Source of the DNA: JALOLG01 sp035557475
Lineage (GTDB): Bacteria > Actinomycetota > Acidimicrobiia > Acidimicrobiales > Ilumatobacteraceae
Direction: 5' to 3'
DNA length: 64,000 bases
Assembly: GCA_035557475.1 (NCBI GenBank)
Contig: DATMDV010000370.1
Coordinates: 1 to 64,000 of the forward strand
The notes under the pieces were generated by a model that was not told the DNA's origin, did no database searches, and worked only from the letters and a program-made list of their open reading frames with translations. The translations under genes were made by a program, and so were the position numbers. Positions 35,354 to 44,145 of this stretch are shown here, one piece after another. Numbering within the stretch: position 1 is the first letter of the stretch; every line of letters begins with the position of its first letter.

Positions 35354-36222
35354 CCGCCCGCCGTGTAGCCGAACCGGTCCGCGCCCGACGCTGCGAGCAG
35401 CTCGTCGAGCCGGGCGATCTGCTCGACGGTGAGCTCGTCGCGGTGACCGCCGACCGTGCCGCGTCGGGTCTTGTACGTGTCGTGGTCGCCATGGCGGCCC
35501 GGGCGCAGCTTCTCGGAGGCGAACGCCTCGGTCTCCTCGAGTTGGCGCATGTTGTCGAACGAGCCGAACTCGACGGCGTCGGCGACGATCGCGGGTGCAA
35601 CGTCGCCGGCGCCGGCGAACGTGAGCACCCGGCGCAGTTCGGCGTCGGGCTGAGCGTGCAGGTCCTCATACCGCACGACGAGGACGGCGCCCGGCGCGTC
35701 GAGCTGGTCGGCCCAGGCGTCGTAGAACCGCAGCAGCGACTCGAACCCCCCGACACGTTCGTCGAGGAACTCGGCGAGCGTGCCGCCGTAACCGCCGTGC
35801 CGCCCTCGACGCTGGTGATACAGCGAGACGATCACGTCGCGGGGGTCGCGCACCAGCAGGATCACCCGCGTGCCGCGGTAACGCGACTTGTCGACGTCGA
35901 CCTCTTCGGGCGCCTTCCACTGCGCCTCGTCGTCATGCGTGGCAACGATGCACGGGACCCGGGCGTCGAGCTCGGCCAGCCGGTGCAGCTCGACGAGGTC
36001 GGCGTCGGCCGGCAGGTCGTACTGCAGCTGGAACACCCGGCCGAGCATCACCCGCAGCCACGTCCGCCCGCACTTGGGGAACGAGACGAGGTACACGTCG
36101 GTACGCAAGCGGCGGTAGGAACCGAGCAGGCGACGGGGCAGGATCGCGGCGATGCGCTTGCGGGCCCGCGGCGTGAGCGAGCCCGCGATGCGACGGTGCG
36201 TCGCCCTCAACAAACCGCCCAT
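35350..36222 (-). CDS. Sulfotransferase 2 (classic Sulfotransfer_1-like)
   Basis: 290 residues. The loop SFPKCGRTWLRVML (48-60) is the standard PAPS-binding motif of cytosolic-type sulfotransferases; ATHDDE, LLVRDPRDVIVSLYHQ with the 3'-phosphate Arg/Ser, and RYEDL follow. The C-terminal region has KTRRGTVGGHRDEL where the classic family carries its RKGxxGDWKN loop. The ATG at 36222 is preceded by TAACCT at 7 bases, so I take it as a leaderless start; ATG 36240 would lie inside that promoter. First gene of the operon with sulfotransferase 1. Confidence 0.88.
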   Translation of the reverse strand: MGGLLRATHRRIAGSLTPRARKRIAAILPRRLLGSYRRLRTDVYLVSFPKCGRTWLRVMLGRVFQLQYDLPADADLVELHRLAELDARVPCIVATHDDEAQWKAPEEVDVDKSRYRGTRVILLVRDPRDVIVSLYHQRRGRHGGYGGTLAEFLDERVGGFESLLRFYDAWADQLDAPGAVLVVRYEDLHAQPDAELRRVLTFAGAGDVAPAIVADAVEFGSFDNMRQLEETEAFASEKLRPGRHGDHDTYKTRRGTVGGHRDELTVEQIARLDELLAASGADRFGYTAGG

Positions 36223-36229
36223 CCCGGAG

Positions 36230-36235
36230 AGGTTA
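36230..36235 (-). promoter_or_regulatory. Leaderless -10 element (TAACCT) for the sulfotransferase operon
   Basis: Minus-strand TAACCT ends 7 bases before ATG 36222. It decides between two candidate starts, because the other ATG (36240) would sit upstream of the promoter. Confidence 0.45.
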
Positions 36236-36372
36236 GGCATCCGAGCGCAGGGCGTCGCCTTTGCACGCGCGATGCTGCCGCGGGACAATGCCAGCGGGCC
36301 GCCGCCGCGGGGCCGAATGTCAGCGGCATGGTCGGGGAGGAGCGGTCCGACAGGATGAGGCAGGAGGCGGTG

Positions 36373-37251
36373 ATGCAGGCTGGGAAGCAGGCCGGTGAGG
36401 CGCGCCATGACCAGCCCGTCGTCATGCGCCGCGACGACGGCGGCCATGACGAGATCGAGTTCTTCGGCGACGGTGAGCTGCTGTTCGGCTGCCGCCACGT
36501 ACCGGCGGGCGATATCCGGGCCGGCCTCGTGGTGTGCCCGTCGATCCTCTCGGACGCCGGCGCCAACTACCAGCGCGAGGTCCGCCTCGGCCGGCAACTG
36601 GCCGCGGCCGGGATCGTCGTGCAGCGCTTCCACCCGCGCGGCACCGGCCACAGCGACGGTGTCGGTTCCGACCTGACGTTGGGCTCCTTGGTCGAGGATG
36701 CACGGGCCGCGGCGGCGCAGCTGCGCGCGCGGTGCCCGGTCGAGACCGTGATGGTGCTCGGAACCCGATTCGGCGCGCTCGTGGCGGGTGCCGTCGCCGC
36801 CGAGTTGGACGACGCTCCGGTCGTGCTGTGGGAGCCGACGACCGATCCACGGCGCTTCCTCCGCGAAGGCCTGCGGGCCCGCGCCGTGCACCTCGTCCGG
36901 CAGGCCGGGGCCGAACGCGAAGATCCCGAGGTCGAGCTCGACCGCCAGGGCTTCATCGATCTGCTCGGCGTTCCGGTCGGGCGCGGGCTGTTCGAGACAC
37001 CGGCCGGCCACGACCTGGCGAGCCAGATGGGCGATCGACCGCGCCCGGTGCTGCTCGTTCAGATGGACCAACGCGACGATCTCCGCCCCGAGTACGTGAA
37101 CCTCGTCGACCGCTGGACGGAGCTGGGGTTCTCGGTCACCACCCGATGCTGCCCGTGCGACGAGACGTGGTGGTACGTCCACGACCGGCTGGCACCCGCC
37201 GCGCACCTGCTCGACGCCACCGCTGAGTGGCTCTTGGCCCGATCGCCGTGA
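36373..37251 (+). CDS. Alpha/beta-hydrolase-like protein with Arg in place of the nucleophile
   Basis: 292 residues. Fold landmarks are LVVCPSILSDAGANYQREV, RFHPRGTGHSDG and a nucleophile-elbow position LGTRFGALVAG, where the expected Ser/Cys is Arg, so ordinary hydrolase activity is unlikely. Near the C-terminus CCPCDETWWYVHDR is unusual. It resembles hydrolase-like proteins found in exopolysaccharide loci. ATG 36373 is chosen because AGGAGG (36362-36367) lies 5 bases upstream, one of the best ribosome sites in the window. First gene of a four-gene operon with a Cys-type hydrolase, a GT4 and a deacetylase. Confidence 0.72.
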   Translation: MQAGKQAGEARHDQPVVMRRDDGGHDEIEFFGDGELLFGCRHVPAGDIRAGLVVCPSILSDAGANYQREVRLGRQLAAAGIVVQRFHPRGTGHSDGVGSDLTLGSLVEDARAAAAQLRARCPVETVMVLGTRFGALVAGAVAAELDDAPVVLWEPTTDPRRFLREGLRARAVHLVRQAGAEREDPEVELDRQGFIDLLGVPVGRGLFETPAGHDLASQMGDRPRPVLLVQMDQRDDLRPEYVNLVDRWTELGFSVTTRCCPCDETWWYVHDRLAPAAHLLDATAEWLLARSP

Positions 37252-38186
37252 GTCCGATGTCCGAGACACCCGACGCGACCGCGGCCGACGAGCTGCCGGT
37301 CGTCGTCCCGGCGAGCACCGGCGACCTGCTGGCAGTCGTCACCACGCCAACGGGCCCGGCGGCCGGGCTCGCCGCGGTGCTGTTGCGCGGCGCCGGCTGG
37401 CGTCCATCGTCGGGCCCGCGACGCACCCAGGTGCGATTGGCGCGCCGGCTCGCGGCGGCCGGGGTGCACGGAGTGCGCTTCAGCTACCACGGCGTCGCCG
37501 AGAGCGGTGGCCAGAGCGAGGACATCGTCCGCCTCGACCAGCCGTTCGTGGAGGACGTCGACGCAGTCGCCCGATGGCTCGCCGGGGAGAACCTGCGGCC
37601 GGTTCTGGTCGGGAACTGCTTCGGGGCGCGGACGGCGCTGTCGTTCGCCGCCGGCCAAGCCGGTGACGCCGAGGTCGCCGGTCTGGCGCTGATCGTGCCG
37701 CCCGTCCACGACTTCGAAGTCGCCCGCCGGCTCGACCGGCGCCCACTCCCCAAGCTCGCCCGGCGGGTGACGCCCACGCGCGCCTGGGCGGTGCTGCGCG
37801 ATCCGGTCCGGCGACGGGCGATGGGCCGCACGCTCCGCGCCCTCTCCCACGTCGGCCGCCATCGGGTGCGGGCGGCGCGCGCCGACGATCCGGTGTGGCT
37901 GAGCCGCTCGTTCTGTCGCGAGCTCGACGACGTCACCGCCCGCGGGATCCCGGTGCTGGTGGTCTACGGCGACGACGACAACTACTTCCGTGACTTCGAG
38001 CTCGCCCGCGCCGGCACGCTCGGCGATGTCGTCACCCGAGCCGGCACACGGCTGGAGCTCCGTGTCGTGCCGGGGAAGATCCACGGGCTCACCAGCATCG
38101 AGACCCAGGAGGCCACGCTCGACGCGGTCGAGGACTGGGTCCACGCCACATTGCTGCCGGGCTCGCGTCGCACGGAGCGCGCGTGA
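37248..38186 (+). CDS. Alpha/beta hydrolase with Cys nucleophile
   Basis: About 312 residues and parallel in layout to the preceding gene: LLRGAGWRPSSGPRRTQV, RFSYHGVAESGGQ, then the elbow LVGNCFGART with Cys at the nucleophile position, VVYGDDDNYF for the Asp and VPGKIHGL for the His. A Cys-Asp-His triad occurs in dienelactone hydrolase-type enzymes and in some acyltransferases, so it could cleave or transfer an acyl group on the glycan. GTG 37248 overlaps the upstream stop by GTGA; ATG 37257 is an alternative. The next gene starts within its stop. Confidence 0.72.
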   Translation: MSPMSETPDATAADELPVVVPASTGDLLAVVTTPTGPAAGLAAVLLRGAGWRPSSGPRRTQVRLARRLAAAGVHGVRFSYHGVAESGGQSEDIVRLDQPFVEDVDAVARWLAGENLRPVLVGNCFGARTALSFAAGQAGDAEVAGLALIVPPVHDFEVARRLDRRPLPKLARRVTPTRAWAVLRDPVRRRAMGRTLRALSHVGRHRVRAARADDPVWLSRSFCRELDDVTARGIPVLVVYGDDDNYFRDFELARAGTLGDVVTRAGTRLELRVVPGKIHGLTSIETQEATLDAVEDWVHATLLPGSRRTERA

Positions 38187-39346
38187 CGCGGATGCGGGTG
38201 ATGCACGTCGTCGATTCGCTCGCCGCGTCCGGTGGCGCCGAACAGCGACTGGTCGAGGAGGCCGAGGCGATCGCCGACCGCTTCGATCAGCGCGTCGTGC
38301 GGCTGTACGGGCGCGACGAGCTGCAGCCCCGGCTCGAGCAGGCGGGCATCCCGGTCATCGCCCTCGGGATGACCGGCCGTCACGCCGGCCGCACCTGGCC
38401 CGTGGCGGTGTTGCGGTTGCGTCGGGCGTTGCGCGAGTGGCGCCCCGACGTCATCCACACGACACTCTTCTCGGCCAACCTCACCGGCCAGCTGGCGGCG
38501 CGGACGCTCGGGATCCCGGTCGTGTCGTCGTTCAACCGGACCGGTGACATCACCCTCCAACGAACGCTGCAACCAGGTGTGGCCGGCTGGCGCGGGCGTT
38601 CGATGCAGGCCATCGCCGGCCGCGCCGCACGGTGTGGTGACGTGCACTTCCGGGCCGTCAGCGCGTACGCCCGCGACAGCAACTGCGAGCTGTTCGACGT
38701 ACCGCTCGAGCGGGTCACCGTCGTCCCCCGGGGCATCTCGGTCGGCGGCGCACCAGCGGCGGACCGCGCGGCGTTCGGGATCGCCGACGGAATCCCGCTG
38801 TTCGTCAACGTCGCTCGGCTCGTACCGGAGAAGGCGCAGCACCTGCTCGTCGACGCGTTCGCCGAAGTCCGCGACACGCTGCCCGATGCCGAGCTGGCGA
38901 TCGCCGGCGCGTCGGGTTCGGCGGAACCGACGGTTCGGGCCGCGATCGCCCGCCACGGTCTCGACGGCGCCGTTCACCTGCTCGGCTGGCGCGACGACGT
39001 CCGCTCGCTCGTCGCCGTCGCCGACGTGTTCGTGTTCAGCTCGCTGTCGGAAGGGTCGCCGAGCGCGGTGCTCGAGGCGATGGTGATCGGAACGCCCGTC
39101 GTCGCGTTCGCCATCGCCCCCGTCGTCGAGCTCACCGGCGGTCACGCCCGACTGGCGCCCACCGGTGCGCCGGGACTGCTCGCCCACGAGATGCTGGCGG
39201 CGTACAACGCTCCTGAACGGACGACCGAGATCGCGGGCGCGCAGGCGTGGGCCGCGCGGTTCGCGCTGAGCGACGTCGCCCGCCAGCTCGGCGACCTGCT
39301 CGAATGGCGAGCCGGTCGTCGGGCGGAACCCGTGCGGGCGGCATGA
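38183..39346 (+). CDS. GT4-family glycosyltransferase
   Basis: 387 residues. HVVDSLAASGGAEQRLVEE is the acceptor-side glycine loop; IHTTLFSANLTGQLA, VVPRGISVGG, FVNVARLVPEKAQHLL and the donor site FSSLSEGSPSAVLEAMVIG complete the GT-B pattern. Located between the Cys-type hydrolase and the deacetylase with GTGA and ATGA overlaps, so the four proteins are made together. Confidence 0.88.
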   Translation: MTRMRVMHVVDSLAASGGAEQRLVEEAEAIADRFDQRVVRLYGRDELQPRLEQAGIPVIALGMTGRHAGRTWPVAVLRLRRALREWRPDVIHTTLFSANLTGQLAARTLGIPVVSSFNRTGDITLQRTLQPGVAGWRGRSMQAIAGRAARCGDVHFRAVSAYARDSNCELFDVPLERVTVVPRGISVGGAPAADRAAFGIADGIPLFVNVARLVPEKAQHLLVDAFAEVRDTLPDAELAIAGASGSAEPTVRAAIARHGLDGAVHLLGWRDDVRSLVAVADVFVFSSLSEGSPSAVLEAMVIGTPVVAFAIAPVVELTGGHARLAPTGAPGLLAHEMLAAYNAPERTTEIAGAQAWAARFALSDVARQLGDLLEWRAGRRAEPVRAA

Positions 39347-40314
39347 GCGTGGCGTCGTCGTTGTTGGAGCGAGGTGTGGCCGTGGTGTCCATCGACACCG
39401 AGCTGGCGTGGGGCGAGTCGCACCACCGCGACGGCACCGGGCCGCGACGCGACTACTCCTCGGAGCGCGGGGTCATCGACCAGATCCTCGCCGTGTTCGA
39501 TCGCTACGACATCTCGGCGACGTGGGCCATCGTCGGCCACCTGTTCCTCGATCAGTGCGCGGCGGTCGAGGGTCTGCCGCATCCCGAGATCGTGCGCCCG
39601 GAATCTCCGTCGTCGGGCGGCGACTGGTTCGACATCGACCCCTGCTCGACGCTCTCGGCCGACCCCGCGTACTACGGCCGCGACATCGTGGCCGCGATCC
39701 GCAGGAGTCGTGTCCCGCACGAGATCGGCTGTCATTCGTTCTCGCACCTGATCGCCGACGGCTGCGGCGAAGCCGCGTTCGGATCCGACCTCGCCGCGTG
39801 CCAGGCGGTCGCTGCCGCGGAAGGGCTCGACGTGCGCTCGTTCGTGTACCCCCGCAACGCAATCGCGCACATCGACATGCTGCGCGGGCACGGATTCATC
39901 AGCTACCGCGGGTCGGCGGCGGCGTCGGTCAGCTCGGCCGGGCGCCTCGTCCGCTACGCCGATCGGCTGCGCCCACTGGCCAGGTCGGCCGTGGTGCCGG
40001 CCCTTCACCCGAGCGGCGTGTGGAACGTGCCGCAGACCTACCTGTTCGCGCCGGCGACCCGCGCCCGCCACGTGCCGGTCGGGCTGTGGGCGCGACGGCC
40101 GATCGCCCGGATGCGCCTCGCGACGCGGGAGCGGTCGCTGTTCCACCTGTGGTTCCACCCGTACAACGTCACGGCCGCGCCCGACCGCGCGTTGCACGGG
40201 TTGGAGGCGATCTGCCGGGCCGCGGCCCGTCTGCGTGATGCGGGCCGGCTCGACATCCTGACGATGGGCGCCCTGGCTGCCCGCCTCGAGGCTGATCGGC
40301 CCGACGCCACCTAG
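39343..40314 (+). CDS. Polysaccharide deacetylase family protein (NodB-like)
   Basis: 323 residues, no signal peptide. Catalytic base motif VVSIDTELAWGE, divalent-metal motif HEIGCHSFSHL (H-x-x-x-H), then YPRNAIAH and FHLWFHPYNV with the late catalytic His. This is the CE4 fold that removes N- or O-acetyl groups from sugars. Without a signal it probably acts on lipid-linked or nucleotide-linked intermediates in the cytosol. Freeing an amine would create an N-sulfation site, an inference from the many sulfotransferases around it. Starts by ATGA overlap. A small CGGCC-CTGA-GGCCG hairpin follows the stop at 40315-40328. Confidence 0.85.
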   Translation: MSVASSLLERGVAVVSIDTELAWGESHHRDGTGPRRDYSSERGVIDQILAVFDRYDISATWAIVGHLFLDQCAAVEGLPHPEIVRPESPSSGGDWFDIDPCSTLSADPAYYGRDIVAAIRRSRVPHEIGCHSFSHLIADGCGEAAFGSDLAACQAVAAAEGLDVRSFVYPRNAIAHIDMLRGHGFISYRGSAAASVSSAGRLVRYADRLRPLARSAVVPALHPSGVWNVPQTYLFAPATRARHVPVGLWARRPIARMRLATRERSLFHLWFHPYNVTAAPDRALHGLEAICRAAARLRDAGRLDILTMGALAARLEADRPDAT

Positions 40315-40336
40315 CGGCCCTGAGGCCGGGGCGGTG

Positions 40337-41299
40337 TCACCCGCGGTCGAAGACGCGACCGACTCGGCGCCGCACCCGGTGGACCTGCCACCGGCACCAA
40401 CGGGCGGCGACATCGCGCCGGACCGACGCCGACGGGCGCCGTTCTTGTCGCTCGTAGCCGTGCTCCTCCAACGCCTCGCCGGCGAGCAGCTCGAAACGAG
40501 CCACGTCGACGGCGCTCAGCTCGCGCCGCCAGTCGCGCATGCCCGGCGTCGGCGGCAACGCGAGTTGACGGTGGTACTCGGGGTGACCCGTCGTGCGCAT
40601 CACCTCGGCGGCGCGGTCCGAATGATCGAGCATGGCCGCCGAGAACGGCAGCTCGATGGTCGAGCACATGGCGCGCAGCTGGGTGCCGGGATCCCGCACG
40701 AGGTCCTCGTAGCGCAGTTCGAGGTAGCGACCGGCGGGCAACGCTCGTCCGGCGCGCCGGCCGCGGGTGACGCGGAGTCGCCAGTGCATCGCCGCTTCCT
40801 CGATCGAGTCGGCCCAGCCGAGCTCGAGGAACGAGCACGCCACGTCGCGCCCGTCGCGGACCAGGTGGACGAACACCGCTTCCGGGAACACTCGCGCCAG
40901 CTCGCGGATGTGGAGCACGTACACCGGCGTCTTGTCGGCGTAGCGCGACTTGCCCCGGGCCGACGCCCAGAGCCCGAAGACGTGGCGCACGGCCTGCGGG
41001 TAGTCCTGAGGCGGCGACGCCGCGAACGCGGCGGCGATGACGTCGCGCTCGATCTCCCACAGACGGAACCGCTCGCTTGCCGCGAGTTGGTCGACGAAGG
41101 CGCCGGCGTCGAATGGCCGGTTCGCAGCCCGCCCGCGCGGCGCCAGCTGGACGACGAAGTGCGATTCGGGCGGGACGGCGAGGTCGGGATGACCGTCGCA
41201 CATCGCGCGCAGCAGCGTGCTGCCGGACCGGCCGCACCCGACGATGAACGGGAACGGCGGCCGAGCCGTCGGACCCAGAGCCTCGGACCCCGGCATCAT
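40337..41299 (-). CDS. Sulfotransferase 3 (Sulfotransfer_3-like)
   Basis: 320 residues. VGCGRSGSTLLRAM (20-33) is the PAPS loop, YADKTPVYVLHI a conserved middle segment, VHLVRDGRDVACSFLELG the 3'-phosphate site, then LRYEDLVRDPGTQLR. It is most like sulfotransferases 1 and 5 in this window, sharing the order GCGRSG, YADKTP and VRDGRDVA. Third gene of an operon after the ACP and acyl-AMP ligase (13-base gap), which ties sulfation to acyl activation. Confidence 0.88.
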   Translation of the reverse strand: MMPGSEALGPTARPPFPFIVGCGRSGSTLLRAMCDGHPDLAVPPESHFVVQLAPRGRAANRPFDAGAFVDQLAASERFRLWEIERDVIAAAFAASPPQDYPQAVRHVFGLWASARGKSRYADKTPVYVLHIRELARVFPEAVFVHLVRDGRDVACSFLELGWADSIEEAAMHWRLRVTRGRRAGRALPAGRYLELRYEDLVRDPGTQLRAMCSTIELPFSAAMLDHSDRAAEVMRTTGHPEYHRQLALPPTPGMRDWRRELSAVDVARFELLAGEALEEHGYERQERRPSASVRRDVAARWCRWQVHRVRRRVGRVFDRG

Positions 41300-41312
41300 C
41301 AGACCGAAACCA

Positions 41313-42827
41313 TCAAACGAGATACTTGCGCAGGATCTTGCCGAGCGGGCTGCGGGGGATCTCGTCGCGGAACTCGACGATGCGCGGCACCTTGAACGCG
41401 GCCAACTGCGCCTTGCATGCCGCCAGCAGGTCGCGGCGAAGAGGTGACTCGTCGGCTTCGGGGTCGTCGCGGACCACCACCGCCTTCACGATCTCCTCGC
41501 CGCGGTCGCCCTGCGCGCCGACGACGACGACGTCGGCGACACCCGGCTGGGCGCGGATGACCGCCTCGACCTCGAACGGGTCGACCTTGAAGCCGCTTGT
41601 CGAGATGAACAATTTCGTGCGGCCGGTCACGAACAGGTTCCCGGCGTCATCGAGGCGGCCGAGGTCGCCGGTGCGGAACCAACCGCCGTCGAACATCTCG
41701 TTCGCCGACTCGCCCTCCGCCACGTATCCCGCCGTGAGGGCATCGCTGCGGAACGTGATCTCTCCCGTCGCACCGCGGGCGTGGCAGACACCGTCGTCGT
41801 CGATGACCGCGACGTCGATGCCGCTCATCGGCCGGCCGACCGAATCCCAGCTGCCCGTCGCATCGTCGTCGAGGTTGATCGTCACCGATCCGGCCTCACT
41901 GCATCCGTAGAGCTGCCTGATCGGATGGCCGAAGCGGTCGTGGAACAGGTCGAACGTCGCCTGCGAGAGCGGCGCGCCGGCCGAGAAGCACAGCCGCAAC
42001 GTCTGCAGGTCGGCACGCTGGGCGCGCCGGGTCTCGGCGAGGCTGTGGAAGATGAACGGCACGGCCGGGAACAGTGTGACCCGCTCCTGCTTGATCGCCG
42101 CCAGCGTCGCGTCGCGTTCGAACCGGCCGAGCACCAGCGGAGCTCCGGAATGGATCGCGGCGAGCAACGCGTTGCCCAGGCCGTGGGCGTGGAACAGCGC
42201 GACGACGGCGAGGATGACGTCGTCCTCGGTGACGTCGACGGTCGCCGCGAACTGGTCGGCCTCGGCCGCCAGGTTGCGGTTCGTGCGGATCATGCCCTTG
42301 GGCGTGCCGGTGGATCCCGACGAGAACGCGAACAGCGCCGGCGCGGCGGGGTCGACGGTGACGTCGTGGAATGCCGCGGTGTGTGACGTGGCGTTATCGA
42401 ACGAGGCGAAGTCCTCGACCCACGGATGGCGCCGACCCGGGGCCGTGTACGGCCGATCGCGGAGCACCGGCACGAGATCGGGCTCGGCGACGATCCCGAC
42501 GACGTCGCAGCCGGCGACCTCGCAGCCGGCCAGGTGACGGCCGAGCTCCTCGGGCGTGAACAGCGGGTTGAGCGGCACCGCCATCGCGCCGAGCAGCTCG
42601 ACGGCGAGGAACGTCGTGACGAAGGCGCGGTCGTTGCCGAGCACGATGGCGACGCCGCTGCCGGGCGTGATGCCGCGAGCCTGCAGCGAGCCCGCCAACT
42701 GACGGGCGTCACCGGCGAGCTCATCCCAGGTGCGGCGCTCGGATCCGTCGACCAGCGCCAGGCGATCGCCGACCCGATCGACCGTCGACGAGAACATCGC
42801 CGCCACGGTCGACGGGCGCCCCCTCAC
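41313..42827 (-). CDS. Acyl-AMP ligase / acyl-CoA synthetase-like enzyme
   Basis: 504 residues of the ANL superfamily. P-loop LFAFSSGSTGTPKGM, aromatic motif LYGCSEAGSVTINL, WFRTGDLG, hinge VTGRTKLFISTSGFKV and the C-terminal Lys in RSPLGKILRK. It activates a carboxylic acid with ATP as the acyl-AMP. Because the ACP gene overlaps its start by 4 bases, the acyl group is probably loaded onto that carrier rather than CoA. The acid cannot be told from the sequence. Confidence 0.88.
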   Translation of the reverse strand: MRGRPSTVAAMFSSTVDRVGDRLALVDGSERRTWDELAGDARQLAGSLQARGITPGSGVAIVLGNDRAFVTTFLAVELLGAMAVPLNPLFTPEELGRHLAGCEVAGCDVVGIVAEPDLVPVLRDRPYTAPGRRHPWVEDFASFDNATSHTAAFHDVTVDPAAPALFAFSSGSTGTPKGMIRTNRNLAAEADQFAATVDVTEDDVILAVVALFHAHGLGNALLAAIHSGAPLVLGRFERDATLAAIKQERVTLFPAVPFIFHSLAETRRAQRADLQTLRLCFSAGAPLSQATFDLFHDRFGHPIRQLYGCSEAGSVTINLDDDATGSWDSVGRPMSGIDVAVIDDDGVCHARGATGEITFRSDALTAGYVAEGESANEMFDGGWFRTGDLGRLDDAGNLFVTGRTKLFISTSGFKVDPFEVEAVIRAQPGVADVVVVGAQGDRGEEIVKAVVVRDDPEADESPLRRDLLAACKAQLAAFKVPRIVEFRDEIPRSPLGKILRKYLV

Positions 42828-43081
42828 GATGCGCGCCGCCCGGCGATGTAGCTGCTCATCGATCCGAGGCTGCCGAAGTTCTCGATCGTGATCTCGCGAT
42901 CGGGCACGTCGATGCCGAACGCCTCCTCGATGCCGATCACGACGCTGAGCAGCGCTGCCGAGTCGAGACCGAGGTCGAGGAGCGACGCTCCCTCGTCGAC
43001 CCTCACACCGGCGTCGAGCTGGAGTCGCTCGGCAAGGAGCGCCCGCAGCCGGTCGTCGATGTCAGCATGCTCACCGTCCAC
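42824..43081 (-). CDS. Acyl carrier protein
   Basis: 85 residues, acidic, four-helix ACP pattern with the phosphopantetheine Ser at S41 in LLDLGLDSAALLSVV. It is unlikely to be the primary fatty-acid AcpP, since it sits with an acyl-AMP ligase (ATGA overlap) and a sulfotransferase in a polysaccharide locus. Start is GTG with GGAGG 8 bases upstream, and TAGGAT at 43101-43106 forms a likely -10. The partner that takes the acyl group off the carrier may be the GNAT at 46460 or the Cys-type hydrolase at 37248. Confidence 0.88.
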   Translation of the reverse strand: MDGEHADIDDRLRALLAERLQLDAGVRVDEGASLLDLGLDSAALLSVVIGIEEAFGIDVPDREITIENFGSLGSMSSYIAGRRAS

Positions 43082-43100
43082 GTCCGCCCCTCCGCGATCG

Positions 43101-43106
43101 ATCCTA
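43101..43106 (-). promoter_or_regulatory. -10 element (TAGGAT) for the ACP operon
   Basis: Minus-strand TAGGAT lies about 19 bases before the GTG start, leaving a short leader that contains the GGAGG ribosome site. Unlike the other promoters here it gives a leadered mRNA. Confidence 0.4.
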
Positions 43107-43245
43107 CGCCGAGCCGAGCATCGATGCGGTTTGGGTCGAGATTCTCCGCGTGGGGCGCGGAAGTCCTCGACGCAAGCGGCGTGGGGCAGACTCGCGGCAG
43201 CCCGGTAGCGCTGGGACGGGCGCTTTCGATCAGGCTGTCGGCGCC

Positions 43246-44100
43246 ATGACGATGCTCGACGCAGTGCGGACCCGGGTCCCGATGGACGTCCGGCATCGCA
43301 TCGCGCAATTGCGGGTGCGGGCGCGGGTTCCGACCGGCAGATGGCGACGCCTGCCTGACCTGCTGGTGATCGGCGGCCAACGGTGCGGGACGAGCACGCT
43401 GTACCGCCACCTCGGACGGCACCCCGACGTCGCGCCGTCGCTGCGCAAGGAGGTCGAGTACTTCAGCCGTCGGTACGACCGCGGCGAGCGCTGGTATCGG
43501 GCCCATTTCGCGCTCGAAGCGCAACGTCACCGGCTGTGCTTCGAGGCGACGCCCGACTACCTGTTCCATCCGCTGGCCGCGGCGCGGGCGGCCACCGTCG
43601 TGCCCGAGGCGCGGCTCGTCGTGATGCTCCGCGATCCGGTCGTCAGGGCGTGGTCGCACTATCACCACATGGTGGGGCTCGGTCACGAGGACCTCGAGTT
43701 CGACGCCGCCGTCGAGGCCGAGCAGGGCCGCAGTGCCGGCGATCTCGCCCGGCTGGCCGACGACCCGTTGCACGACCCGGTCGCGCTGCTGCGGTACTCG
43801 TACGTGGCGCGCGGCCGCTACGCCGAGCAGCTTTCGCGATGGTTCGAGCAGTTCCCCCGCGAACAGCTGCTCGTCGTGCGCAGCGAGGACCTCTTCGCCG
43901 ATCCGCGAGCCTCGTTCCGCCGGATCCTCGACTTCGCCGGGCTGCCGCCGTGGGAGCCCGACACCTTCACCAACGTCAGCCGGCCGAGCGGTGAGCGGCC
44001 GCCGCCCATCCCATCCGCCTCCCGCGACCGCCTGACGGAAATGTTCGAGCTCCCGAACCTCGAGCTCGCCAAGCTGCTCGGCGAAACCCCGAGCTCGTGA
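43246..44100 (+). CDS. Sulfotransferase 4 (NDST/HS-type)
   Basis: 284 residues. VIGGQRCGTSTLYRHL (41-56) is the PAPS loop, SLRKEVEYF a conserved substrate-side segment also seen in heparan-sulfate-type sulfotransferases, then LVVMLRDPVVRAWSHYHHM with the 3'-phosphate site and RGRYAEQLSRWFEQFPREQLLVV. This subfamily typically sulfates hexosamine or hydroxyl groups of glycans. ATG 43246 is chosen; a longer reading adds an Arg-rich leader. The stop codon is part of the hairpin at 44097-44133. Confidence 0.88.
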   Translation: MTMLDAVRTRVPMDVRHRIAQLRVRARVPTGRWRRLPDLLVIGGQRCGTSTLYRHLGRHPDVAPSLRKEVEYFSRRYDRGERWYRAHFALEAQRHRLCFEATPDYLFHPLAAARAATVVPEARLVVMLRDPVVRAWSHYHHMVGLGHEDLEFDAAVEAEQGRSAGDLARLADDPLHDPVALLRYSYVARGRYAEQLSRWFEQFPREQLLVVRSEDLFADPRASFRRILDFAGLPPWEPDTFTNVSRPSGERPPPIPSASRDRLTEMFELPNLELAKLLGETPSS

Positions 44101-44133
44101 AGTTTCGGTGTCCCTAGGACGCCGAAACTTCAC
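44097..44133. terminator. 17-bp hairpin overlapping the stop codon of the sulfotransferase gene
   Basis: GTGAAGTTTCGG (44097-44108) pairs with 44122-44133; after one U-G pair the stem continues GTCC/GGAC around a CTA loop. It includes the stop TGA and lies between convergent genes. There is no T-tract; it is probably a bidirectional terminator. Confidence 0.7.
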
Positions 44134-44145
44134 GGGATGGCTTTG

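Noticed and set aside
36373..38186. Possible exosortase-associated hydrolase pair
   Set aside because: The hydrolases recall that family, but no exosortase or PEP-CTERM sorting protein is visible, so I did not assign it.
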